Assembly: GCA_035308365.1 (NCBI GenBank)
Contig: DATGGU010000190.1
Coordinates: 1-19,847, forward strand
Length of the DNA stretch: 19,847 bases
Source: PALSA-505 sp035308365
GTDB taxonomy: Bacteria > Actinomycetota > Actinomycetes > Streptosporangiales > Streptosporangiaceae
Reading direction: 5' to 3'
Every line of letters begins with the position of its first letter. Position 1 is the first letter of the stretch. The notes beneath the pieces were generated by a model. The model made no database searches and was not told where the DNA came from. It saw only the letters and a program-made list of their open reading frames with translations. Of this stretch, positions 12,107 through 18,737 are shown one piece after another. The translations under genes were made by a program, and so were the position numbers.

Positions 12107-14965
12107 TCAAGCCAGGCGGCCTGAACGCCCTGGCGTTCCCTGACGGAGGGTGGCGAACTGGGCGCGGACCTGTTCGGCCTCGGGGGTGCCGAGCCCCGTG
12201 TAGAGGGCGAACGCCGCCCGCCAGTGCAGGCGGGCCCGGCCGGGATTGCCGACCAGACGGCAGACGTGACCCAGGCCGTTGTGTGCCCGCGCCTGCTCGT
12301 ACTGCTCACCGATCTCGGTGGCCAGGGTGAGCGCGGCGGAGTACTGGGTGCGGGCGCCGGCCGGCCTGCTGGTGGCCAGCAGTGCTTCACCGAGGCCGTT
12401 GAGCGCCTCGGTCTGGCCGGCCAGCGCACCCGACTGGCGGAACAGTTGCAGGGCTTCCTGATAGTGACTGATGGCCTGCCGGTGGTGGCCCTGCCGCAGG
12501 TGGACGTCGCCGAGATAGGTGAGCGGGTAGCCCCCGGCGTCCGGTTTGCCCATGTCACGGTAGATGGCCAGCGCCTGCCGGTGGTGGTCGATGGCCTTCT
12601 GGTAGCGGTCCCGGCACAGGTCGAGGATGCCCAGCCGGAACAGGCTCTCGGCTTGGCCGGCCCGGTCGCCGGTCTTGCGGTAGAGGGCCAGGGCCTGGGT
12701 GTGCTGTTCGACGGCCAGCCGGTAGCGGCCCTGGCGCTGGTTGGCGGCGCCGATGATGTTCAGCGTCTCGGCCACCCCGGACAGGTCGCCGTTGCGCCGG
12801 AACAGCGCCTGGGCCTTCCGGTTGTGGTTGATGGCATCCATGTAGCGGCCCAGGCGCAGCTCCGCGCGGCCCAGGTTGGCCAGTCCCTGCGCCATGGCCC
12901 GCCACTCAGTGGTGTCCCTGGACAGGTCGACGGCCTGCAGGCTGTGCTCGATGGCCAGCTTGCAGCGGCCCTGCTGCAGGTCGATGAACCCGAGGTTGAG
13001 CAGCGAGCGGGCCTGGCCAGCCCGGTCACCGGTCTCCCGGTACAGCGCCAGGGCCTGCCCGAGGTAGTCAGTGGCCTGCGGGTTGCGGCCTTGCTGCAGG
13101 TCGATGAGGGCCAGGCCACTGAGCGCGGCGGCCTCGGCGTCGCGGTCGCCCGCTTCCCGGGCGGCCTGGCAGGCGCAGGCGCACACGGTGACGGCCTCGG
13201 GGAAGTGGCTCCCGGTGTCCAGGTAGCCGATCAGGGTGGCGGCCAGCCGGGTGGCGTGGCCTGGCCAGCCCCGCGCCGCGGCATGCCCGGCGACCGTGAC
13301 CAGCGTGGCCCGCTCGGCATCCAGCCAGGCCTGTGCCGTGGCCGGATCGGTCACCGCCGGGGCCGGGCTGGCCGGCGCGGGGATCCGGGGCCGCCGGCTG
13401 TGCAAGGCGGGGAACAGCGCGTCCATGGCGGTGGCGACGGTGTGCAGGTAATGATCGAACAGCCGGGTCAGCGCCGCCCGGCCCGCATCCTCGCCGTCGT
13501 GGACGGCGGTCAGCTCGCAGGCGTAGTCACGCACCAGATCGTGCAGGCCGTACCGGCCCGGCGCGGTGACATGCATGAGGTGGGCGCTGGTCAGCCGGGC
13601 CAGGGCCTGGTCCGCCTGTCCGGCCTGACGGCCGGTGAGGGCGGCGACGGCGTATCGGTCGAGGTCGGGGCCGGGGTGCAGGCCGGCCAGCCGGAACGTG
13701 CGGGCCGTTTCGGGGTCCAGGTACCGGTAAGCCCAGGAAAGCACCGCGAGCACCGCCGTGAGCGGGTTGTGGCTGGCGGCGTGCGGGCCGCCGTCGGCGG
13801 TCCGCTCCAGACACCGCTGCTGGCTGGCGGGTTTGGTGGCCAGGCTGGTGTCGGTGGTGTGTTCCAGATGCTGCTGGTGGCTGGCGGGTTTGGTGGCCAG
13901 GCTGGTGTCGGTGGTGTGTTCCAGATGCTGTTGCTGGCTGGCGGGTTTGGTGGCCAGGCTGGTGTCGGTGGTCTGTTCCAGATGCCGCTGGTGGCTGGCG
14001 AGTTCGGTGGCCAGGCTGGCCAGCGGGTCGGCCGACCGGGTGGCTGCCAGCTCGGCGGTGACCCGCAACGCCAGCGGCAGCCGAGCGCAGTGGCCGGCCA
14101 GGGCCGCGACGGCGACCGGATCGGCGGTGGCCCGGTCGCCGATCAGCCTGGTCAGCAGGGCTTCCGCGTCAGCCGCCGGCAGCAGGTCCAGGCCCAGCCG
14201 CTCGGCGCCGTCGCTTGCGGTCAGGCCGTGCAGCGCATCCCTGCTGGTCACCAGCACCGTGCAGGTTGCGGACCCGGGCAGCAGCGGCCTGACCTGTTCG
14301 GCCGATCCGGCGTTGTCCAGCAACACCAGCATCCGCCGGCCGGCGAGCAGGCCGCGGTAGCGGGCCGCCCGGTCATCCTGTTCGGCCGGGATGTCCTGGC
14401 CGGCCACGCCCAGGGCGCGCAGAAAGCCGGCCAGCGCGTCGGTGGGCAGCATCTCCTGGCCGGGATCGTAGCCGCGCAGGTCGACATAGAGCTGGCCGTC
14501 GGGGAACTGGCCGGCGGCCTGATGCGCCCAGTACACGGCCAGCGCGGTCTTGCCGACTCCGGCGATCCCGCCGGCCGCCGAGACCACCAGCGTGACCCCA
14601 CCCGGCCGCGACAGCTCGGTCAGCGTCGCCAGTTCGGCCGACCGGCCGGTGAAGTCCGTGGCGGCGGCGGGCAACTGCCGCGGCACCGGCCCGGTGGGCG
14701 GCGGTTCCCTGGTGCCCGCACCGATCTCGTTGACCGGCCTGGCCGCCTCGACGAACTCGGCCCGGCCGCCGGAGGTGAGGCCGAGCGCGTCGGCCAGCCG
14801 CTCGATGGAGTTCCGGTAGGGACGGCTGGTGATGCCCCGTTCCAGATCCCTGATCGCGCGGATGCTCAGTCCGGTCCGCGCCGCAAGTTCTTCTTGCGTC
14901 AGCCCGGCCGCCATCCGCCGGCGGCGCAGCAGCCCGCCGAATCCCCCACTACGGTCCGCGTCCAT
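12107..14965 (-). CDS. XRE-HTH / NB-ARC / TPR transcriptional regulator (STAND family)
   Basis: About 952 aa. Domains from the ATG at 14965: XRE HTH (9-62), linker with PVPRQLPAAATDFTGR, NB-ARC with Walker A GIAGVGKT (133-140), Walker B MLVLLDN (212-218), VTSRD (239-243) and ARLPLAL (294-300), winged helix with RYGLHDLVRDYA (471-482), then eight 40-residue TPRs (about 609-928). The expected role is a nucleotide-gated regulator that binds DNA through the HTH when the TPRs sense a signal. A GTG at 14971 is an alternative start; neither has a good ribosome site. Residues 318-393, between NB-ARC and the winged helix, are four copies of a 19-residue repeat absent from typical relatives. A perfect palindrome 20 bp upstream suggests self-regulation. 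It converges on the Nudix gene with 22 bp between stops. Confidence 0.92.
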   Translation of the reverse strand: MDADRSGGFGGLLRRRRMAAGLTQEELAARTGLSIRAIRDLERGITSRPYRNSIERLADALGLTSGGRAEFVEAARPVNEIGAGTREPPPTGPVPRQLPAAATDFTGRSAELATLTELSRPGGVTLVVSAAGGIAGVGKTALAVYWAHQAAGQFPDGQLYVDLRGYDPGQEMLPTDALAGFLRALGVAGQDIPAEQDDRAARYRGLLAGRRMLVLLDNAGSAEQVRPLLPGSATCTVLVTSRDALHGLTASDGAERLGLDLLPAADAEALLTRLIGDRATADPVAVAALAGHCARLPLALRVTAELAATRSADPLASLATELASHQRHLEQTTDTSLATKPASQQQHLEHTTDTSLATKPASHQQHLEHTTDTSLATKPASQQRCLERTADGGPHAASHNPLTAVLAVLSWAYRYLDPETARTFRLAGLHPGPDLDRYAVAALTGRQAGQADQALARLTSAHLMHVTAPGRYGLHDLVRDYACELTAVHDGEDAGRAALTRLFDHYLHTVATAMDALFPALHSRRPRIPAPASPAPAVTDPATAQAWLDAERATLVTVAGHAAARGWPGHATRLAATLIGYLDTGSHFPEAVTVCACACQAAREAGDRDAEAAALSGLALIDLQQGRNPQATDYLGQALALYRETGDRAGQARSLLNLGFIDLQQGRCKLAIEHSLQAVDLSRDTTEWRAMAQGLANLGRAELRLGRYMDAINHNRKAQALFRRNGDLSGVAETLNIIGAANQRQGRYRLAVEQHTQALALYRKTGDRAGQAESLFRLGILDLCRDRYQKAIDHHRQALAIYRDMGKPDAGGYPLTYLGDVHLRQGHHRQAISHYQEALQLFRQSGALAGQTEALNGLGEALLATSRPAGARTQYSAALTLATEIGEQYEQARAHNGLGHVCRLVGNPGRARLHWRAAFALYTGLGTPEAEQVRAQFATLRQGTPGRSGRLA
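13787..14014. repeat. 57-bp in-frame minisatellite (four units)
   Basis: Four 57-bp units within the NB-ARC gene, each encoding 19 residues of the form LATKPASQQQHLEHTTDTS. The central two are almost identical; the outer two are diverged (one ends RTADGG). The product is a hydrophilic Gln/His/Thr-rich linker at the hinge between nucleotide-binding and winged-helix parts. Confidence 0.92.
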
Positions 14966-14984
14966 CCCCACCAGACCATTGCAA

Positions 14985-15004
14985 ACTCAGGTCATGACCT
15001 GAGT
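14985..15004. promoter_or_regulatory. Perfect 20-bp palindrome, likely operator of the STAND regulator
   Basis: ACTCAGGTCATGACCTGAGT is a perfect dyad 19 bases upstream of the ATG of the XRE-NB-ARC gene. It abuts a -10-like GATACT on the minus strand (15001-15006). A single half-site, ACTCAGG, recurs at 15071-15077. The encoded XRE protein is the obvious candidate to bind it. Confidence 0.65.
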
Positions 15005-15048
15005 ATCTCCCGATTCAGATGTGACTCTGTGACACTCGCGCCCCGGCG

Positions 15049-15198
15049 TCACCACCCCCCGGCATGGGCTAACTCAGGCAGACCGGTGGCGGGGAACACC
15101 GCGCCGGGCTTGCCCAGCGAGTGACGCTCTCTCGCATAGTCGCTCAGAAGGTCGTGTACGGCAATCCCGTAATGCCTAGTTGCCGGAAATAGCCCCAT
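15049..15198 (-). pseudogene. Probable fragment of a STAND winged-helix region
   Basis: A 49-codon frame (ATG 15198, TGA 15049-15051). It contains HYGIAVHDLLSDYARER (15124-15174), which resembles the winged-helix motif of STAND regulators (compare RYGLHDLVRDYACEL and RYAFHDLLRLYAAER in the two STAND genes of this window), with about two extra residues. Third-position GC is near 70%, lower than its neighbours, and no flanking domain is present. It may be the remnant of a third STAND gene, or a tiny gene of its own. An 11-bp perfect inverted repeat (15027-15037 and 15208-15218) brackets it. Confidence 0.4.
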
Positions 15199-15321
15199 GC
15201 GTCCCCGGAGTGTCACAGCTGAGCGTTTCGGCGGGTCTGTAGGGGGCAGGCGGCTGGTCCGGCGACGCCCGGGCTGGCTTACCGGCAGGCTGTGGATACT
15301 GACGTAAGGCGGTGACCCTGA

Positions 15322-16128
15322 GTGGCAACGATTCTGGTAACCGGTGGGACCGGCGCGCTCGGCCGTGACGTGGTGCGGCGGCTGCTCGCCGCCGGACCGG
15401 ATGTGCGCGTGCTCAGCAGGCGCCCGCGGCGTGACAGCGACCCGGCGGAGGTGAGCTGGGCGACCGGTGACCTGCGCACCGGCACCGGGCTGAGCGAGGC
15501 GGTCCGGGATGCGGCGGTGATTGTGCACTGCGCTTCGGACCCGAGGCGGCCGCGCGGCGACCTGGCCGCGGCCCGCAACCTGATCGGCGCGGCCAAGGCA
15601 GCCGGAAGCCCGCACCTGGTCTATGTGTCGATCGTCGGCGTCGACCGGGTTCCGTTCGGCTATTACCGGATCAAACTCGAGGTCGAGCGGCTTACCGAGG
15701 AGTCCGGGCTGCCCTGGACGGTGCTGCGGGCCACTCAGTTCCATGACCTGCTCTGCTATCTGTTCCAGATGGCCGCGAAGCTACCGGTGCTGATGGTCCC
15801 GGCCGGGGTCAGCGATCAGCCGGTCGATACCCGCGACGTTGCGGCCAGGCTCACCGAACTGGCGCTCGGCGATCCGGCCGGCCGGGCGGCCGATTTCGGC
15901 GGGCCGCAGGTGCGCCCGATGGCCGAACTGGCCAATGCGTGGCTGACCGCGACCGGGCTTCGCCGCCGGTTGCTGCCCGTCCGGCTGCCGGGCAAGGTGT
16001 TCCGCGGCTACGCGGCGGGTGGTCACCTGACGCCCGCCCATGCCGACGGCCGCATCACGTTCGAGGACTTCCTGGCTGAGTACGTCAGCCGCTCCGCCCG
16101 CTCCGCGCCCTACGGCGCGCTGCACTGA
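15322..16128 (+). CDS. NAD(P)-binding atypical SDR / NmrA-like protein
   Basis: 268 aa with a Rossmann fold: ILVTGGTGALG (4-14) fits the glycine-rich GxxGxxG motif, and an acidic TGDLRTGTGL segment (48-57) follows. IVHCASDP (67-74) lies at the usual NNAG position, S103 is in YVSIVG, and Y114/K118 (YYRIK) match the active-site YxxxK of atypical SDRs. Such proteins act as epimerase- or isomerase-like oxidoreductases or as redox sensors; the substrate is unknown. The GTG start at 15322 has a loose upstream AAGGCGG. The gene ends on a strong shared terminator against the MFS gene. Confidence 0.88.
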   Translation: MATILVTGGTGALGRDVVRRLLAAGPDVRVLSRRPRRDSDPAEVSWATGDLRTGTGLSEAVRDAAVIVHCASDPRRPRGDLAAARNLIGAAKAAGSPHLVYVSIVGVDRVPFGYYRIKLEVERLTEESGLPWTVLRATQFHDLLCYLFQMAAKLPVLMVPAGVSDQPVDTRDVAARLTELALGDPAGRAADFGGPQVRPMAELANAWLTATGLRRRLLPVRLPGKVFRGYAAGGHLTPAHADGRITFEDFLAEYVSRSARSAPYGALH

Positions 16129-16156
16129 ACCCCGCCGGCCTGGTGGCCGGCGGGGT
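16129..16156. terminator. Bidirectional hairpin terminator
   Basis: A perfect 12-bp stem, ACCCCGCCGGCC against GGCCGGCGGGGT, with the tetraloop TGGT. It begins one base after the SDR stop codon and lies 24 bases before the MFS stop, so it can end both transcripts. Confidence 0.85.
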
Positions 16157-16179
16157 CCTGCGGCGTGACCGGGCCGTGC

Positions 16180-17640
16180 TCAGCCGAGCGGCACCTCCTC
16201 GATCGCGGACTCCTGCATGGCTCCCACCAGTTCCTCCCGTGACACCGGGACGGCCGGGCGGGTGGCCCGGCGCAGGGCGATCAGGCTGACCACGATGCCC
16301 GCGGCGGTCAGGGCGAGCGTGACGGTCAGGCCGGCGTGGTATCCGTCCAGGAATGCCTGGGCCGGGGCGGTACCGTGCCGCAGAGCCGCACCCTGGCGGG
16401 AGCTCAGTACGGCGCCGATCACGGTGATGCCGAGCAGCCCGGCGACCTCACGGGAGGCATTCAGCAGGGCGGAGGCCACGCCCGAGCGGCCGGCCGGCAT
16501 CGAGCCGAGTACCGAGTCGGTCAGCGGCGCGTTCATCAGGCCGGAGCCGGCGCCGAACAGCAGGAACCCGGGCATCAGGCCGGCGTAGCTGGCATGCATG
16601 CCCTGCCGGGCGAACAGGTACAGGCCGCCCAGCATGAGCACCAAGCCGAGCGCGACCGTACGGTGCGCGCTGATCCGGGCGGTGACCGGCCCGGACACGC
16701 CGGCGAAGATCGCCACGAACAGCGCCATCGGCACGAACGCCAGGCCCGCCTTGACCGGCGAGAAGCCGAGGATGCCCTGCAGGTACAGCGAGGTGAAGAA
16801 GTAGATGCCGAAGATTCCGAACGCCCACATCATCATGACCAGCGTGCCGCCACTGAAGACGCGGGAGCGGAACAGCGAGACCTGGACCATCGGGTGCCCG
16901 GACCGCGCCTCGATCAGGCCGAACGCGATGGCGGCCACCGCGGAGACGGCGAACGAGCCGAGGATCTGAGCGGAGGTCCAGCCCTTGGTGTGGCCCTCGA
17001 TGAGCGCGTAGGTCAGCGCGAACAGGGTGATCGCGGAGGTGGTCAGGCCCGGGATGTCCAGGCGGCGGGAGGCCGACTGGCCGTACGACTCGGCCATCCA
17101 GACGATCGCCATGACGAGCGTGATCACGCCGACCGGCACATTGATGAAGAAGATCCAGCCCCAGTGGAAGTGCTGGCTGATGAACCCGCCGAGCAGTGGG
17201 CCGAACGCGAGCGCGAGCGCGCCGATCGCGGTCCAGATCCCGATCGCCCTGGTCCGCTCCCTGACGTCATCGAAGGTGGCGATGATAATCGCCAGAGTGG
17301 TCGGGACGAGCAGCGCCGCGCCGAGTCCCTGGGCCGCCCGGAAGGCGATCAGCATCGCGCCGTTGGTGGCCAGGCCCGCCGCGAGCGAGGAGAGGCTGAA
17401 CACCGACAGGCCGGTCAGGAAGACCCGTCGCCTGCCGTAGACGTCGGCGACCCGGCCGCCGACCAGCATCAGCCCGGCGAACACGAGCACGTAGCCGCTG
17501 ACCACCCACTCCAGCCCGGCCACCGACAGGTGCAGGGAGCGCTGGATGGTCGGGATCGCCACGTTGACGATGTTGTTGTCGAGATAGGTCATGAAGGTGG
17601 CCAGGCTCACCGCCACCAGTGTCAACCACCGTCTTGGCAT
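16180..17640 (-). CDS. MFS drug efflux transporter, DHA2 (EmrB/QacA) family
   Basis: A 486-aa integral membrane antiporter with about 14 predicted helices. Signatures: LDNNIVNVAIP (20-30), the DHA2 motif in helix 1 with D21, and motif A GGRVADVYGRRR (61-72). The C-terminal tail is short and polar (about residues 455-486). The start is supported by GGAGA seven to eight bases before the ATG. It is divergent from a TetR gene with about 116 bp of palindrome-rich DNA between, the standard layout of a repressor and its drug-efflux target. The substrate cannot be read from the sequence. Confidence 0.93.
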   Translation of the reverse strand: MPRRWLTLVAVSLATFMTYLDNNIVNVAIPTIQRSLHLSVAGLEWVVSGYVLVFAGLMLVGGRVADVYGRRRVFLTGLSVFSLSSLAAGLATNGAMLIAFRAAQGLGAALLVPTTLAIIIATFDDVRERTRAIGIWTAIGALALAFGPLLGGFISQHFHWGWIFFINVPVGVITLVMAIVWMAESYGQSASRRLDIPGLTTSAITLFALTYALIEGHTKGWTSAQILGSFAVSAVAAIAFGLIEARSGHPMVQVSLFRSRVFSGGTLVMMMWAFGIFGIYFFTSLYLQGILGFSPVKAGLAFVPMALFVAIFAGVSGPVTARISAHRTVALGLVLMLGGLYLFARQGMHASYAGLMPGFLLFGAGSGLMNAPLTDSVLGSMPAGRSGVASALLNASREVAGLLGITVIGAVLSSRQGAALRHGTAPAQAFLDGYHAGLTVTLALTAAGIVVSLIALRRATRPAVPVSREELVGAMQESAIEEVPLG

Positions 17641-17662
17641 TGCTCTCTCCGTCTTCTTCTAT

Positions 17663-17745
17663 GCTGTACATGTACGCTGAACATGTACATAGTTCCTATA
17701 CGCAGTACGTGTATGTTGTACAGCCTGGCATGTACGGCGTATAGT
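17663..17745. promoter_or_regulatory. TetR operator cluster and divergent promoters
   Basis: Six GTAC cores begin at 17666, 17672, 17685, 17705, 17718 and 17732. ACATGTAC occurs twice 13 bp apart (17668, 17681), and GCTGTACA (17663-17670) is inverted at 17717-17724. For tetR: -35 TTGTAC (17716-17721), 18-bp spacer, -10 TATAGT (17740-17745), placing +1 about five bases before the ATG. For the MFS gene, minus strand: TGTACA (17717-17722), 16 bp, TATAGG (17695-17700). The two -35 elements overlap, so one bound repressor could close both promoters. Confidence 0.6.
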
Positions 17746-17756
17746 TGTCAACTGTT

Positions 17757-18440
17757 ATGGCGAACACACAGGCACACGAAGCGGAGCGGTCCCGGCTGAC
17801 CAAGCAGACGGTGGTCGACCGGGGGCTCGCGCTCGCCGACGCCAGCGGCCTCGACGGGCTGACCATCCGGCGTCTCGCCCAGGACCTGGGCGTCACGCCA
17901 ATGGCGCTGTACTGGCACTTCCGCAGCAAGGAAGAGCTGCTGCTCGGCCTGGCCGAGCAGGTCTGGAGCGAGATCGACGTCAACGTCGACCCGGCGCTGC
18001 CCTGGCCGCGCCAGTTGCGGGGCCTGCTGGAGTCGCTGGTGCGGGCGCTGCGCGCTCATCCGTGCGCGTCGCAACTGCTGCTGGAGACCGAGAAGCAGAG
18101 CGAGTCGTTCCTGCGCGCCACCGAGATCACCCTCGAAGTGCTGCGCGGCGCCGGGCTCGACCCGCTGCACGCCACTGCGATCGCCCGCAACATGCTGTGG
18201 ACCGGCATCACGCTGGTGATGAGCGAACCCGGTGCCGAGCCCGGGACGAGCGATGAGGAGCGCGCCGAGCACCAGCGCCTCGCCCGGCTGCGGATGGCCA
18301 TGCTCCCGGCTGACCGGTACCCGCGCATCGTCGAATGCGCCGCCCCACTCACCGCCTGCGACGACCCGCAGTTCCACTACAGCTTCGGCATCGACCTGTT
18401 CATCGCCGGCGCAGAAGCAATGTCAGCCCGCCTGGAGTAG
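17757..18440 (+). CDS. TetR-family repressor, likely of the divergent MFS gene
   Basis: A 227-aa repressor. The HTH spans about 36-55 (LTIRRLAQDLGVTPMALYWH), the classical TetR recognition helix region with the SKEELL cap after it. The C-terminal ligand domain is of the TetR_C type. The ATG at 17757 is preferred over an upstream TTG at 17745, which overlaps the -10. With +1 near 17752 the mRNA would be almost leaderless, which fits the lack of a ribosome site. The last 11 codons are duplicated just after the stop. The target is inferred from the divergent arrangement and the GTAC sites. Confidence 0.92.
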   Translation: MANTQAHEAERSRLTKQTVVDRGLALADASGLDGLTIRRLAQDLGVTPMALYWHFRSKEELLLGLAEQVWSEIDVNVDPALPWPRQLRGLLESLVRALRAHPCASQLLLETEKQSESFLRATEITLEVLRGAGLDPLHATAIARNMLWTGITLVMSEPGAEPGTSDEERAEHQRLARLRMAMLPADRYPRIVECAAPLTACDDPQFHYSFGIDLFIAGAEAMSARLE

Positions 18441-18472
18441 GCGCAGAAGCAAGGTCAGCCCGCCTGGAGTAG
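18409..18472. repeat. 32-bp tandem duplication across the tetR stop codon
   Basis: 18409-18440 and 18441-18472 are identical except for one base (T versus G at unit position 13). The unit covers the last codons of tetR and its TAG, so the second copy is untranslated. The single mismatch suggests a fairly recent event. Confidence 0.95.
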
Positions 18473-18486
18473 CTGACCGGTTCAGC
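18472..18486 (+). terminator. Small hairpin after tetR
   Basis: GCTGA/TCAGC with the loop CCGGT. It is a weak terminator candidate, directly after the duplicated segment. Confidence 0.3.
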
Positions 18487-18521
18487 CGCCGCTGTGACCA
18501 CCCTCCCCAGTCCTTCCCGAA

Positions 18522-18692
18522 GGCGGACGAAACCCGGTTCGACACCCTCGGGTGGCGGGCGAAACCCGGTTTGACCGCCATGGTGATGCTGGTCGCTGGG
18601 ACATCGACGGGGTTGGCGGGGGCGCTGTGGCGGACGAAACCCGGTTTGACACCCTCGGGTGGCGGATGAAACCCGGTTTGACCGCCATGGTG
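18522..18692. repeat. Two REP-like 64-bp palindromic units
   Basis: Units at 18522-18585 and 18629-18692 match at 61 of 64 positions. Each starts GGCGG and ends CCGCCATGGTG, holds two AAACCCGGTTY palindromes 32 bp apart (18530, 18562; 18637, 18669), and has a central CACCC-TC-GGGTG stem, so a unit can fold into one long imperfect hairpin. They fill the convergent gap between tetR and the second MFS gene. This looks like a dispersed extragenic palindrome, possibly acting as terminator. Confidence 0.8.
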
Positions 18693-18737
18693 GATGCCAC
18701 CGAGGGCAGCCGGAATCCTCTGGGGTTGGCTGGGGGA

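Noticed and set aside
12224..15124. 966-codon plus-strand ORF opposite the STAND regulator
   Set aside because: It mirrors a gene with clear HTH, Walker and TPR motifs. Long antisense frames are a by-product of high third-position GC; its translation is Gly/Gln/Val-rich with no domain.
16336..17799. 487-codon plus-strand ORF opposite the MFS gene
   Set aside because: His/Asp/Arg-rich, with no hydrophobic or domain pattern; it also runs through the tetR promoter.
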